NCBI RefSeq assembly: GCF_003001955.1
Contig: NZ_PVNH01000005.1
Span: forward strand, 1-64,000
Origin: Prauserella shujinwangii
GTDB taxonomy: Bacteria > Actinomycetota > Actinomycetes > Mycobacteriales > Pseudonocardiaceae
Direction: 5' to 3'
Length of the DNA: 64,000 nt
The notes below the pieces were generated by a model. The model saw only the letters and a list, made by a program, of their open reading frames with translations, ran no database searches and was not told the DNA's origin. The position numbers were made by a program, and so were the translations under genes. Of this stretch, positions 52,487-63,180 are shown in pieces (within the stretch, counting starts at the first letter, position 1; each line of letters opens with the position of its first letter).

Positions 52487-52847
52487 GCCGGTCCCCGAAG
52501 CTCTCCGCCTTCTCCCGGTCGCTGAACTCGTAGCGTTCACTGGCCTCGCGCAGCTGCTCGGCGAGGTCGCGCAACCCGCGCACGTAGGCGCGGACGCGGT
52601 GCTCGTAGGAGTTCTCGCCGCCGGAGACGACGTGGTTCCAGCCTTCGATGGCGTGGGTGGAGACGATGTCGGAGGCGGGCGCCTGGATGCGGAGCGCGGC
52701 GAGGTGACCCGCGATCTTCTCCTCGAGCAGCCCGGCCTGTTCGTCGATGACGCGGGCGACCTCGAGGATGTTGTCGGGGGAGACCTGGATGTCCCTGGCA
52801 CTCGGCACTCCGGGGACGCTCCCGGCGAGGTCGGTGTTGCCTGACAT
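52470..52847 (-). CDS. PE-like type VII secretion protein
   Basis: 125 residues, helical. The sequence VSPDNILEVARVIDEQAGLLEEKI and EGWNHVVSGGENSYEHRV gives a helix-turn-helix. The type VII secretion signal Y-x3-D/E is present as Y106-E-F-S-D110. It is the first gene of the cassette and probably pairs with the PPE-like protein 0.6 kb downstream. Ribosome site AGGGGG. Confidence 0.78.
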   Translation of the reverse strand: MSGNTDLAGSVPGVPSARDIQVSPDNILEVARVIDEQAGLLEEKIAGHLAALRIQAPASDIVSTHAIEGWNHVVSGGENSYEHRVRAYVRGLRDLAEQLREASERYEFSDREKAESFGDRRVGES

Positions 52848-52973
52848 GCGCGCACCCCCTGCTACGGTCGGTAGCCAGCCGCTCTCCCTGGGCAGGTTAC
52901 CAACGTCGGTGTGACGGTGACCTGAAGTTCGACGAACTCGGCGGACGGCCGGTTCCCGCGCGCCCGGCGGACG

Positions 52974-54239
52974 TCAGGCGTGCGCGGGGATCGCGATCTC
53001 GCCGCGGACGGCGCGCAGCGCGATGTCGGTGCGGTGGTGCGCACCGGGCAGGTGCACCCTGGCGACGCGCTCGTAAGCCTGCTCGCGAGCCGCGGCCAGG
53101 TCGTCGCCGGTGCCGACCACCGACAGCACCCGGCCGCCGCTGGACACGACCGCGCCGTCCTCGCGCCGCCGGGTGCCCGCGTGCAGGACGCCCTCGGCCT
53201 CGCTCCCGGTGATCACATCGCCGGTACGGGGAACGCCGGGGTAGTTGTTGGCGGCGAGCACGACGGTGACGGCGGCGCCTTCCGCCCATTCCAGCGGCGG
53301 CTGCCCGGCGAGCGTCCCGGTGGCGGTGGCGTGCAGCAGCCGGGCCAGCGGTGTGCGCAGCAGGGCGAGCACGGCCTGGGTCTCCGGGTCGCCGAAGCGG
53401 CAGTTGAACTCGATCACCTGGGGCCCCTCCGCGGTGAGCGCGAGCCCGGCGTAGAGCAGACCGGAGAACGGGGTGTCGCGGGCGGCCAGCTCGTCGACGA
53501 CGGGCTGGACGATGCGGGTGACGACCTCGTCGACGAGGCTCGCGGGGGCCCACGGCAGCGGCGCGTAGGCGCCCATGCCGCCGGTGTTGGGGCCGGCGTC
53601 GCCGTCGCCGACGCGCTTGAAGTCCTGCGCGGGCAGCAGCGGGACGACGGTGCGGCCGTCGACCAGGCAGAACAGCGACGCCTCCGGACCGTCGAGGTAG
53701 GACTCGAGCACGACCGGGTGGCCGCCGTCGAGCAGGGTGAGCGCGTGCTTGCGCGCGTGGTCGACGTCGGTGGTGACCACGACTCCCTTGCCTGCCGCGA
53801 GGCCGTCGTCCTTGACCACCCAGGTGGGGCCGAAGCGCTGGAGCGCCGCGTCGAGACGCGCGGGGTTGTCCACGACCTCGCTGCGGGCGGTCGGGACGTT
53901 CGCGGCGGCCATGACGTCCTTGGCGAACGCCTTGGAACCCTCGATGCGGGCGGCCGCGGCGGACGGCCCGAAGCACGGGATGCCCGCCCCGCGCACGGCG
54001 TCGGCGGCACCGGCGACCAGTGGTGCCTCGGGGCCGACGACCACGAGGTCGGCCTTCCACTCCCTGGCGAGCTCGGCCACCCCGGCCGGCTCGGACATGT
54101 CGCCGCCGAGCGTCTCGGCTACCGCGGCGGTACCGGCGTTGCCGGGCGCGCAGCCGAGCGCCGTGACCGCCGGGTCGTGGGAGGCGGCGAGAACGAGGGC
54201 ATGCTCTCGGGCACCGGAACCGATTACCAGGACGCGCAC
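52974..54239 (-). CDS. purD: Phosphoribosylamine-glycine ligase
   Basis: 421 residues, ATP-grasp fold. Motifs: [46 protein letters not shown] and [17 protein letters not shown]. It forms GAR from PRA, glycine and ATP. TACGCT stands 8 nt before the GTG, near the leaderless layout. Upstream is the divergent GDPD gene. Confidence 0.95.
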   Translation of the reverse strand: MRVLVIGSGAREHALVLAASHDPAVTALGCAPGNAGTAAVAETLGGDMSEPAGVAELAREWKADLVVVGPEAPLVAGAADAVRGAGIPCFGPSAAAARIEGSKAFAKDVMAAANVPTARSEVVDNPARLDAALQRFGPTWVVKDDGLAAGKGVVVTTDVDHARKHALTLLDGGHPVVLESYLDGPEASLFCLVDGRTVVPLLPAQDFKRVGDGDAGPNTGGMGAYAPLPWAPASLVDEVVTRIVQPVVDELAARDTPFSGLLYAGLALTAEGPQVIEFNCRFGDPETQAVLALLRTPLARLLHATATGTLAGQPPLEWAEGAAVTVVLAANNYPGVPRTGDVITGSEAEGVLHAGTRRREDGAVVSSGGRVLSVVGTGDDLAAAREQAYERVARVHLPGAHHRTDIALRAVRGEIAIPAHA

Positions 54240-54391
54240 GGCTCCACAGCGTAGCCGCGCCCGATCCGGCCGGGCGCCCTCCCCTGCCGTTCACGTGCCC
54301 GTTCCCTGTCCGCCGCACCCCCTTCGCCACGCGGCAGCCACGGCGGGCGAGGGTGTGCCCGGATCCCGACGATTCGCGAGAGAGGGCACGG

Positions 54392-55540
54392 ATGATGCGA
54401 GAGCGCTGGAGAACGCGGGCCTGGACGAGGGCGGCGCTGGCCCTGTCCGGACTGGCCGTGGTCGGCGTCACGAGCGTGGTGGTGATGCCCGCGGCGGCCA
54501 CGACGGAGCCCGCGCGGACCGCGTTCGGCCACCTGCGGGGCCCGGACGGGCCCGTCGTCGTCGGCCACCGGGGCGCCTCCGGGTACCGGCCCGAGCACAC
54601 GCTCGCCTCGTACGAGCTGGCGGCGCGCATGGGCGCCGACTACATCGAGCCCGACCTGGTGACGACGAAGGACGGTGTGCTGGTGGCCCGGCACGAGCCG
54701 GAGATCGGCGGCACGACCGATGTCGCCGACCACCCCGAGTTCGCCGACCGCAAGACCACGAAGACGGTCGACGGCGAGGAGGTCACCGGCTGGTTCGCCG
54801 AGGACTTCACGCTGGCCGAGCTGAAGACGCTGCGGGCGAAGGAGCGCATCCCGCAGTTGCGGCAGGAGAACACGATCCACGACGGCCGCTACGAGATCCC
54901 GACGCTGCAGGAGATCATCGACCTGGCTCGCCGGCTGTCGCGCGAGCTGCACCGGACGGTCGGGATCTACCCGGAGACGAAGCACCCGACGTACTTCCAG
55001 CGGCAGGGTCTGCCGCTGGAGCCCGCGCTGGTGCGCACGCTGCAGCGGAACGGCCTGAACCGGCCCGGCGCGAAGGTGTACGTCCAGTCGTTCGAGGTCG
55101 CCAACCTCAAGCAGCTGGACCGCCGGCTGCGGGTGCCGCTGGTGCAGCTCATCGGCGGGTCCGGTGCGCCGTACGACTTCGTGGCGAACGGCGACCCGCG
55201 TACCTACGACGATCTGGTGACACCGGAGGGGCTCGCGGAGATCGCGACGTACGCGGACGGCATCGGCCCGGACAAGAACCGGATCATCCCCCGGGACGCG
55301 GACGGCTTCCTCGGCGAGCCGACGTCACTGGTGGCCGACGCGCACGAGCAGCGGCTCGTGGTGCACCCCTACACGTTCCGCGCGGAGAACGCGTTCCTGC
55401 CCGCCGAGTTCCGCTCGTCGGCCGACCCGGCCGCGTACGGCGACATCTTCGCTGAGTACGAGGCGTTCCTGGCGACGGGCATCGACGGTGTGTTCGCCGA
55501 TCATCCGGACCTCGCCGTGGCGGCCTTCGCGGAGCGGTGA
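54392..55540 (+). CDS. Secreted glycerophosphodiester phosphodiesterase
   Basis: 382 residues. A signal peptide (about 1-40) ends VVVMPAAATTEPA. The GDPD motifs are VVVGHRGASGYRPEHT (His-Arg), DYIEPDLVTTKDGVLVARHEP (Glu, Asp, His) and YPETKHPTYF. It releases glycerol-3-phosphate from phospholipid head groups outside the cell. The tandem ATGs at 54392 and 54395 both follow an AGAGAGGG ribosome site. Confidence 0.92.
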   Translation: MMRERWRTRAWTRAALALSGLAVVGVTSVVVMPAAATTEPARTAFGHLRGPDGPVVVGHRGASGYRPEHTLASYELAARMGADYIEPDLVTTKDGVLVARHEPEIGGTTDVADHPEFADRKTTKTVDGEEVTGWFAEDFTLAELKTLRAKERIPQLRQENTIHDGRYEIPTLQEIIDLARRLSRELHRTVGIYPETKHPTYFQRQGLPLEPALVRTLQRNGLNRPGAKVYVQSFEVANLKQLDRRLRVPLVQLIGGSGAPYDFVANGDPRTYDDLVTPEGLAEIATYADGIGPDKNRIIPRDADGFLGEPTSLVADAHEQRLVVHPYTFRAENAFLPAEFRSSADPAAYGDIFAEYEAFLATGIDGVFADHPDLAVAAFAER

Positions 55541-55546
55541 CCGATC

Positions 55547-55589
55547 GCCCCGGGCCTCGTGAGTGTCTTGCAGCTCACGAGCCCGGGGC
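55547..55589. terminator. Bidirectional terminator, GDPD/merR
   Basis: GCCCCGGGCCTCGTGAG (55547-55563) pairs with CTCACGAGCCCGGGGC (55574-55589), with one bulge and a 10-nt loop. The merR stop (55575-55577) lies in the right arm. The CTCGTGAG core links it to family 2. Confidence 0.75.
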
Positions 55590-55949
55590 GCACCCGGCTC
55601 GCTCGTAGACGTCGATCTTGTGCCGGATGAGCCGCTGGTGCTCGCGCAGCCGCGCGATCTGTTCCGAGACGCGGCGGTCGTGTTCGCGCAGCACGGCGAG
55701 CCGTTCCCGGCGCCGCTCCTCGCCCGCCCGCAGGAGCTGCACGAAGCGCAGCATGTCCGCGATCGGCATCCCGGTGTCCCGCAGGCAGCGCAGCAGCCGC
55801 AGCAGGTTGAGGTTGTCGTCGCTGAACCGCCGCCTGCCGCCCGCCGTGCGGCCGACGTCGGGCAGCAGGCCGATCTTCTCGTAGTAGCGCAGCGTGTCGA
55901 TGCTGAAGCCGGTCTCTTCGCTGACCTGCGCGGGCGAGTAGAAGCTCAC
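55575..55949 (-). CDS. MerR-family regulator
   Basis: 124 residues. The winged helix-turn-helix is YSPAQVSEETGFSIDTLRYYEKIGLLPDVGRTAGGRRRFSDDNL (key region 4-48), followed by a dimer coiled coil (LRAGEERRRERLAVLREHDRRVSEQIARLREH). Only one Cys is present, near the C-terminus, so heavy-metal sensing is unlikely. It probably regulates itself through the operator at 55964-55983. GTG start. Confidence 0.87.
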   Translation of the reverse strand: MSFYSPAQVSEETGFSIDTLRYYEKIGLLPDVGRTAGGRRRFSDDNLNLLRLLRCLRDTGMPIADMLRFVQLLRAGEERRRERLAVLREHDRRVSEQIARLREHQRLIRHKIDVYERAGCAPGS

Positions 55950-55963
55950 GAAGCCAGCGTCGC

Positions 55964-55983
55964 ACCTGGAGTACGCTCCAGGT
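55964..55983 (-). promoter_or_regulatory. MerR-type operator (perfect dyad)
   Basis: ACCTGGAG-TACG-CTCCAGGT is a perfect 8-4-8 dyad. On the minus strand TTGACC at 55985-55980 forms a -35 box overlapping it, as in MerR-regulated promoters; the -10 is not clear. Confidence 0.75.
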
Positions 55984-56186
55984 CAAGCTCCGGGTTCGCA
56001 CCACGCGGGCCCGCGGCCAGGGCGGCCCCGGGTGGTGATCCGCATCCCGGCCACGCCGATCTCGCGCACCTGCAGTGAACCGCAGGCGCAGCGCGTCCAG
56101 ACCGTCTCACCCACCACGGTGCGATGCCGGGAGAGGACGGCGAACGGATCGGCGTCGGGCCAGCCACAGAACGGGCACTCGGTCAT
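55983..56186 (-). CDS. Small zinc-ribbon-like protein
   Basis: 67 residues. MTECPFCGWPDADPFAV has a CPFC knuckle and VWTRCACGSLQVRE a second C-x-C. The C-terminus is RGRPGRGPAWCEPGA. It resembles small actinobacterial Zn-ribbon hypotheticals. Its stop codon is inside the merR -35 box. It lies between the divergent LysR gene and merR. Confidence 0.58.
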   Translation of the reverse strand: MTECPFCGWPDADPFAVLSRHRTVVGETVWTRCACGSLQVREIGVAGMRITTRGRPGRGPAWCEPGA

Positions 56187-56259
56187 GCCTCCAGCGTGGA
56201 ACGCCCTACCGTGCAGGTCCAGGTTGGATATCTGCATGGAACAGTGAAGAATTGACTAC

Positions 56260-57156
56260 ATGATCGACCTGCGTCGGCTCGGCGTGCTGCGTGCCGTGGC
56301 GCACTACGGCACCGTCACCGCGGCCGCCCGCGCGCTGCACCTGACGCCGTCGGCCGCTTCGCAGCAGATCCGGCAGCTCGGCCGCGAACTCGACGTCACC
56401 CTCCTCGAACCACACGGCCGCAACGTCCGGCTCACCGCGGCCGCCCGCACCCTGCTCGGGCACGCGGACGAGATCGAGGCACGCTGGCAGCAGGCCGAGG
56501 CCGAACTCAGCGCGAGCGGCGACGAACCAGCGGGCGAGCTGCGCATGGTGGGGTTCCCCACCGCGATGTGCCGGTTCCTCGGACCGGTCGCCGCACGCCT
56601 CACCACCCGCCACCCCCGGCTCTCCGTCCGCGTGCGCGAGGCCACCACCGCCGAGTCGTTCGACCTGCTCTTCAGCGGCGACGCCGATCTGGCCGTGATC
56701 GAGGCCGTACCGGGCAACCCCGCGGCCGGTGATCCGCGGTTCGACCAGCGGCCATTGCTGGACGACCCGTTCGACCTGCTGGTCTCCGCAGGCCACCGGC
56801 TCGCCGGGCGGCGGACCATCGAGCTGCCCGAGGTCGCGGGCGACCCGTGGATCATCGGGGTGCCGTCGGACCCGGCCAGGGCGCACGTGCTCGCGGCGTG
56901 CTCGGCGGCCGGGTTCAGCCCCAACATCGCGCACGAGGCCGCCGACTCGAGCCTGGTGGCCACACTCGTCGACCTCGGCCTCGGCGTGGCCCTCTTCCCC
57001 CGGCTCGCGCAGCTGTTCCCGGATCTCGATGTCCGCCGGATCGCCATCAGCGACACCGCACCGTCGCGCAAGTTCCTCACCTGCACGCGCCGCGGCGCCC
57101 GTGCCGCGCCCGCAATCGCCGCCGCCGTGACGGCCCTGGACGCCCTCGTGCGCTAG
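56260..57156 (+). CDS. LysR-family regulator
   Basis: 298 residues. The helix-turn-helix is LRAVAHYGTVTAAARALHLTPSAASQQIRQLGREL (17-50). The effector domain follows (ELRMVGFPTAMCRFLGPVAARL). No metabolic target adjoins it. The gene starts ATG and lies divergent from the zinc-ribbon gene. Confidence 0.88.
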   Translation: MIDLRRLGVLRAVAHYGTVTAAARALHLTPSAASQQIRQLGRELDVTLLEPHGRNVRLTAAARTLLGHADEIEARWQQAEAELSASGDEPAGELRMVGFPTAMCRFLGPVAARLTTRHPRLSVRVREATTAESFDLLFSGDADLAVIEAVPGNPAAGDPRFDQRPLLDDPFDLLVSAGHRLAGRRTIELPEVAGDPWIIGVPSDPARAHVLAACSAAGFSPNIAHEAADSSLVATLVDLGLGVALFPRLAQLFPDLDVRRIAISDTAPSRKFLTCTRRGARAAPAIAAAVTALDALVR

Positions 57157-57350
57157 GTCCGGTGGGATATGTGGTGATCCGGACCAGTGGCACGGCAGCG
57201 CGGCGGTCTGACGTGTTGCGCGTACGCGGGGTCGCTGTGGCCCCTGATCACGCATGGCCGCGTGGCGTAATGCGCTGAGCGATGCCTCCGCACCACGTTG
57301 GCATCGCAGGCAATTCGTCGAACCCGACGGGGCTGAGACACGGAGACGCT

Positions 57351-59753
<2,403 letters not shown>

Positions 59754-59848
59754 ACACCGTCCGCATGCAGTTAACTCTTTAGTGTTGTCATGGCCACCTG
59801 CGTGGGTCAGAGTCGGAAAGTCCCCAACCTGCCCGCAGGGAGGCCATC

Positions 59849-60484
59849 GTGTCCGTCCTGTCCGTCCCCCGCTGCCTGACCGCACTCGGCGCCGTCGGCG
59901 TCCTGACCCTCACCCTGACCGGCACGGCCACCGCGGCGCCGCCCGGCATTCCCAGCGAGTCCACCGCTCGCGCGCAGCTCGCCGCCCTCACCGTGGCCGC
60001 CGACGGATCGATGGCCGGTTACGACCGCGACCTCTTCCCGCACTGGAGCAACCAGGGGAACAACTGCAACACCCGCGAGGTGGTGCTGAAGCGGGACGGC
60101 TCAGGGGTGACGAGTGGCTCCGACTGCTACCCCGACACCGGCAGCTGGTACAGCCCCTACGACGGCGCGACCTGGTACCAGGCCTCCGATGTGGACATCG
60201 ATCACGTGGTCCCGCTCGCCGAGGCGTGGCGCACCGGAGCCGCCCGGTGGACCACCAGCAAGCGGCAGGCCTTCGCCAACGATCTCGACTCGCCGCAGCT
60301 GATCGCGGTGACGGACAACGTCAACCAGGAGAAGGGCGACGACGGCCCGGAGGAGTGGCAGCCGCCGCGGACGGCCTACCGGTGCACCTACGCGAAGATG
60401 TGGATCTCCGTGAAGCACGAGTACCGCCTCACCGCCACGGGTGCCGAGAAGTCGGCGCTGTCGGGCATGCTCGACCGCTGCTGA
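59849..60484 (+). CDS. Secreted HNH nuclease (DUF1524)
   Basis: 211 residues with a signal peptide (about 1-30, ending GTATAAPPG). The nuclease motif is VDIDHVVPLAEAWRTGAARWT, with NVNQEKGDDGPEEWQPP following. The paired Cys (NNCNTRE, SDCYPD, YRCTYA, LDRC) suggest disulfides. Similar extracellular enzymes digest DNA. GTG start with GGGAGG site. Confidence 0.9.
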   Translation: MSVLSVPRCLTALGAVGVLTLTLTGTATAAPPGIPSESTARAQLAALTVAADGSMAGYDRDLFPHWSNQGNNCNTREVVLKRDGSGVTSGSDCYPDTGSWYSPYDGATWYQASDVDIDHVVPLAEAWRTGAARWTTSKRQAFANDLDSPQLIAVTDNVNQEKGDDGPEEWQPPRTAYRCTYAKMWISVKHEYRLTATGAEKSALSGMLDRC

Positions 60485-60491
60485 CCGCTGG

Positions 60492-60530
60492 TGAGTGAAG
60501 AACGTGGTTTCGCACCACGTTCTTCACTCA
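60492..60530. repeat. Family 2 palindrome
   Basis: TGAGTGAAGAACGTGGT (60492-60508) pairs perfectly with 60514-60530 around TTCGC. It lies between two convergent genes (HNH nuclease, DUF3151). Confidence 0.82.
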
Positions 60531-60540
60531 TCCGTGCGGC

Positions 60541-60957
60541 TCAGCCGGCCAGGCCGGTGGCCTCGGCGGCGGCCGGGTCGGAGTCGGCGATGAACTGCCT
60601 GCAGCGCTCGTACTCCTCGGTCTCGCCGACGCGCCCCGCGGCCTTGGCCAGCGCGGCTAGTGCCCGGAGGAAGCCCTGGTTCGGCCGGTGCTCCCAGGGC
60701 ACCGGGCCGAACCCCTTCCAGCCGGCACGGCGGAGTTGGTCGAGTCCCCGGTGGTAGCCGGTGCGGGCGTAGGCGTAGGCCGCGACGACCTCGTCGGCGT
60801 CCAGCGCACGCTCGGCCAGCGCCGCCCATGCCTCGCTGAAGTCGGGATGCTCGGCGGCGACCTCCGCCGGGTCGGTGCCCGCGTCCATCGCGGCCTGGGC
60901 GTCCGGCCGGTCGGGCAGCCGCGTGGGGTCGGGGCCGAGCAGGTTCGCGTGCGTCAT
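60541..60957 (-). CDS. DUF3151 protein
   Basis: 138 residues, helical, TPR-like: EAWAALAERALDADEVVAAYAYARTGYHRGLDQLRRAGWKG and NQGFLRALAALAKAAGRVGE. It is the Rv0360c family, conserved close to fba in actinobacteria. The start ATG is clear. Confidence 0.88.
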   Translation of the reverse strand: MTHANLLGPDPTRLPDRPDAQAAMDAGTDPAEVAAEHPDFSEAWAALAERALDADEVVAAYAYARTGYHRGLDQLRRAGWKGFGPVPWEHRPNQGFLRALAALAKAAGRVGETEEYERCRQFIADSDPAAAEATGLAG

Positions 60958-60979
60958 GGCCGCCTTTCTGCGGGTTGGC

Positions 60980-61066
60980 TCAGAGGAAGATGGTCACCAC
61001 CATGCCCCCGCCCGCCAGCAACATGGCGACGACGAGGACGGCGGCGACGAGTCGTTTGGACATCAT
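60980..61066 (-). CDS. 28-residue membrane peptide
   Basis: MMSKRLVAAVLVVAMLLAGG continues GMVVTIFL: a basic start and one span. It is a plausible small membrane protein between DUF3151 and fba, with a weak ribosome site, so it remains uncertain. Confidence 0.48.
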   Translation of the reverse strand: MMSKRLVAAVLVVAMLLAGGGMVVTIFL

Positions 61067-61100
61067 GGACAACCAGCTTGCCCTACTCCGTTCGGCTCAC

Positions 61101-61149
61101 CCGACCGTGGCATCCGGTGCACGGCACCGCACCCGGATGCCACCGTCGG
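61101..61149. repeat. Diverged family 1-like palindrome
   Basis: CCGACCGTGGCATCCGGTGC (61101-61120) pairs imperfectly with 61129-61149. The GTGGCATC segment resembles family 1. It lies after the fba stop. Confidence 0.6.
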
Positions 61150-61162
61150 GAGCCGTGTGTCA

Positions 61163-62191
61163 TCAGAGCTTCTGGCCTGCCGACTTCAGCGCCTCGGCCG
61201 CCTCGACGACGCGCGTGGCCATCGAGGCCTCGGCGGCCTTCATGTAGCTGCGCGGGTCGTAGACCTTCTTGTTCCCGACCTCGCCGTCGATCTTCAGCAC
61301 GCCGTCGTAGTTCTTGAACATGTGGTCGGCGATCGGCCTGGTGAACGCGTACTGCGTGTCGGTGTCGACGTTCATCTTCACCACGCCGTACGACACGGCC
61401 TCGTGGATCTCCTCCAGCAGCGAGCCCGAGCCGCCGTGGAAGACGAGCTCGAAGGGCTTGGCGCCCTCGGCGAGACCCAGCTTCTCGGCCGCGACCCGCT
61501 GGCCCCGCTTGAGCACGTCCGGGCGGAGCTGGACGGCACCCGGCTTGTAGGAGCCGTGCACGTTGCCGAACGTGGCCGCGAGCAGGTAACGGCCCTTCTC
61601 GCCGGCACCCAGCGCGTCGACGGTCTTCAGGAAGTCGCCCTCGGCGGTGTACAGCTTCTCGTTGATCTCGTTGGAGACGCCGTCCTCCTCGCCGCCGACC
61701 ACGCCGATCTCGACCTCGAGAATGATCTTCGCGGCGGCCGCGCGGTCCAGCAGGTCGGCCGCGATCTTGAGGTTCTCGTCGAGGTCGATCGCCGAGCCGT
61801 CCCACATGTGGGACTGGAACAGCGGGTTCTCGCCGCGCTGTACCCGCTCCCTGGACACCTCCAGCAGCGGGTTGACGAAGCCGTCGAGCTTGTCCTTCGG
61901 GCAGTGGTCGGTGTGCAGCGCGATGTTGACGGGGTACTTCGCCGCGACGACGTGCGCGAACTCGGCGAGCGCCGTGGCGCCCGTGACCATGTCCTTGACC
62001 TTCTGCCCCGAGGCGAACTCGGCGCCACCGGTGGAGAACTGGATGATCCCGTCGCTCTCCGCCTCGGCGAAGCCGCGCAGCGCCGCGTTCAGGGTCTCCG
62101 ACGAGGTCACGTTGATGGCCGGGTACGCGAACTCGTTCGCCTTGGCCCGGTCCAGCATCTCCGCGTAGACCTCGGGTGTGGCGATGGGCAT
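61163..62191 (-). CDS. fba: Class II fructose-bisphosphate aldolase
   Basis: 342 residues. Zn ligands are in ALHTDHCPKDK and ELVFHGGSGS; LEVEIGVVGGEEDG completes the active site, and KMNVDTDTQYAFTRP binds phosphate. It splits fructose-1,6-bisphosphate in glycolysis. The ATG at 62191 has a GAGGAC ribosome site. Confidence 0.95.
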   Translation of the reverse strand: MPIATPEVYAEMLDRAKANEFAYPAINVTSSETLNAALRGFAEAESDGIIQFSTGGAEFASGQKVKDMVTGATALAEFAHVVAAKYPVNIALHTDHCPKDKLDGFVNPLLEVSRERVQRGENPLFQSHMWDGSAIDLDENLKIAADLLDRAAAAKIILEVEIGVVGGEEDGVSNEINEKLYTAEGDFLKTVDALGAGEKGRYLLAATFGNVHGSYKPGAVQLRPDVLKRGQRVAAEKLGLAEGAKPFELVFHGGSGSLLEEIHEAVSYGVVKMNVDTDTQYAFTRPIADHMFKNYDGVLKIDGEVGNKKVYDPRSYMKAAEASMATRVVEAAEALKSAGQKL

Positions 62192-62229
62192 CGTTGTCCT
62201 CCTCGGCTGACGGTGCTTCCCACCCGATC

Positions 62230-63069
62230 CTACGAGGATCGGAAGAACGCGTCGGCCAACGCCCGGTAGACCGGTAGTGGCTCGTCGTCGGACGACAGTG
62301 CCTGGATGCAGACGTGGTCCGCTCCGGCCTCCAGGTGCGCGGCGACGCCGCGGGCGACGGTGGCCGCGTCTCCGTGCACGGCGAGCGCGTCGATCAGCCG
62401 GTCGCTGCCGCCGCCGTCGATGTCCTCCTCGGTCCAGCCGAGCCGCCGCAGGTTCTTCCGGTAGTTGCTGAGCTGCAGATACGGCGTGTGCACCGCGGGC
62501 CTGGCGATCTCGCGGGCCCGCTCGGGGTCGGTCTCCAGCACCACCTTCTGTTCGGGCGCGAGCAGCGGTCCGGTGCCGAGGATGCCCCTGGCCTGCCGGG
62601 TGTGCTCGGGCGTGGTCAGGTACGGATGCGCGCCCACCGTGCGGTCCCTGGCCAGCTCCAGCACCTTCGGGCCGAGCGCGGCGAGCATGCGGTCCTCCCG
62701 CGCGACGCCCCCGCGGTCGAGCTCGTCGAGGTAGGACACGAGCGTGTCGTACGGCTTGTGGTACTCCTGCGTGGCCTCCGGATGCCCGACGCCGACGCCG
62801 AGCAGGAACCGCCCGGGATACGTGGTCGCCAGTCGCTGGTACGAACGGGCGACCGTCTCCGCGTCGGCGGTCCAGACGTTGACGATCCCGGTGGCGACGA
62901 CGATCCGGCTCGTCGCGTTGAGCAGGGTCTCCGCCAGTTCGAGGTCGGCGGGCGGGGAGCCGCCGATCCAGATCGCGCCGTAGCCGAGTTCCTCCACCTC
63001 GGCGGCCAGGTGGGGGTTGAGGCCGTCGGCCCGCCGCCAGATTCCGATCTTGCCCAGATTCACCGTCAT
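62230..63069 (-). CDS. LLM-class F420-dependent oxidoreductase
   Basis: 279 residues. LLM pattern: NLGKIGIWRRADGLNP, EELGYGAIWIGGSPPADL, FLLGVGVGHPEATQEY and QLSNYRKNLRRLGWTEEDIDGGGSDRL. These use F420 (or FMN). The substrate is unknown. ATG 63069 begins the fold. It shares an operator region with the SDR gene. Confidence 0.87.
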   Translation of the reverse strand: MTVNLGKIGIWRRADGLNPHLAAEVEELGYGAIWIGGSPPADLELAETLLNATSRIVVATGIVNVWTADAETVARSYQRLATTYPGRFLLGVGVGHPEATQEYHKPYDTLVSYLDELDRGGVAREDRMLAALGPKVLELARDRTVGAHPYLTTPEHTRQARGILGTGPLLAPEQKVVLETDPERAREIARPAVHTPYLQLSNYRKNLRRLGWTEEDIDGGGSDRLIDALAVHGDAATVARGVAAHLEAGADHVCIQALSSDDEPLPVYRALADAFFRSS

Positions 63070-63117
63070 GTCTGTGGCAACAGTCCTCGCGCGGCGTGGC
63101 ATTCCCGTCACTACTTG

Positions 63118-63132
63118 TCAGTAGCCTACTGA
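63118..63132. promoter_or_regulatory. Operator-like palindrome, LLM/SDR divergent region
   Basis: TCAGTAG-C-CTACTGA is a perfect 7-1-7 palindrome, midway between the two divergent oxidoreductase genes. AGTAAG follows. It is typical of TetR-type repressor sites. Confidence 0.6.
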
Positions 63133-63180
63133 AAGTAAGTTGAGGTACGGTTCCGGGGAGACACAGCGATGGAGGCACCA

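Noticed and set aside
47859-52847. A complete ESX secretion system
   Set aside because: No EccA-E, MycP or EsxAB genes are present; only substrates and EspG are seen.
59754-59848. Riboswitch before the HNH nuclease
   Set aside because: Only a short AT-rich promoter-like stretch with TTAACT is visible; no conserved structure.
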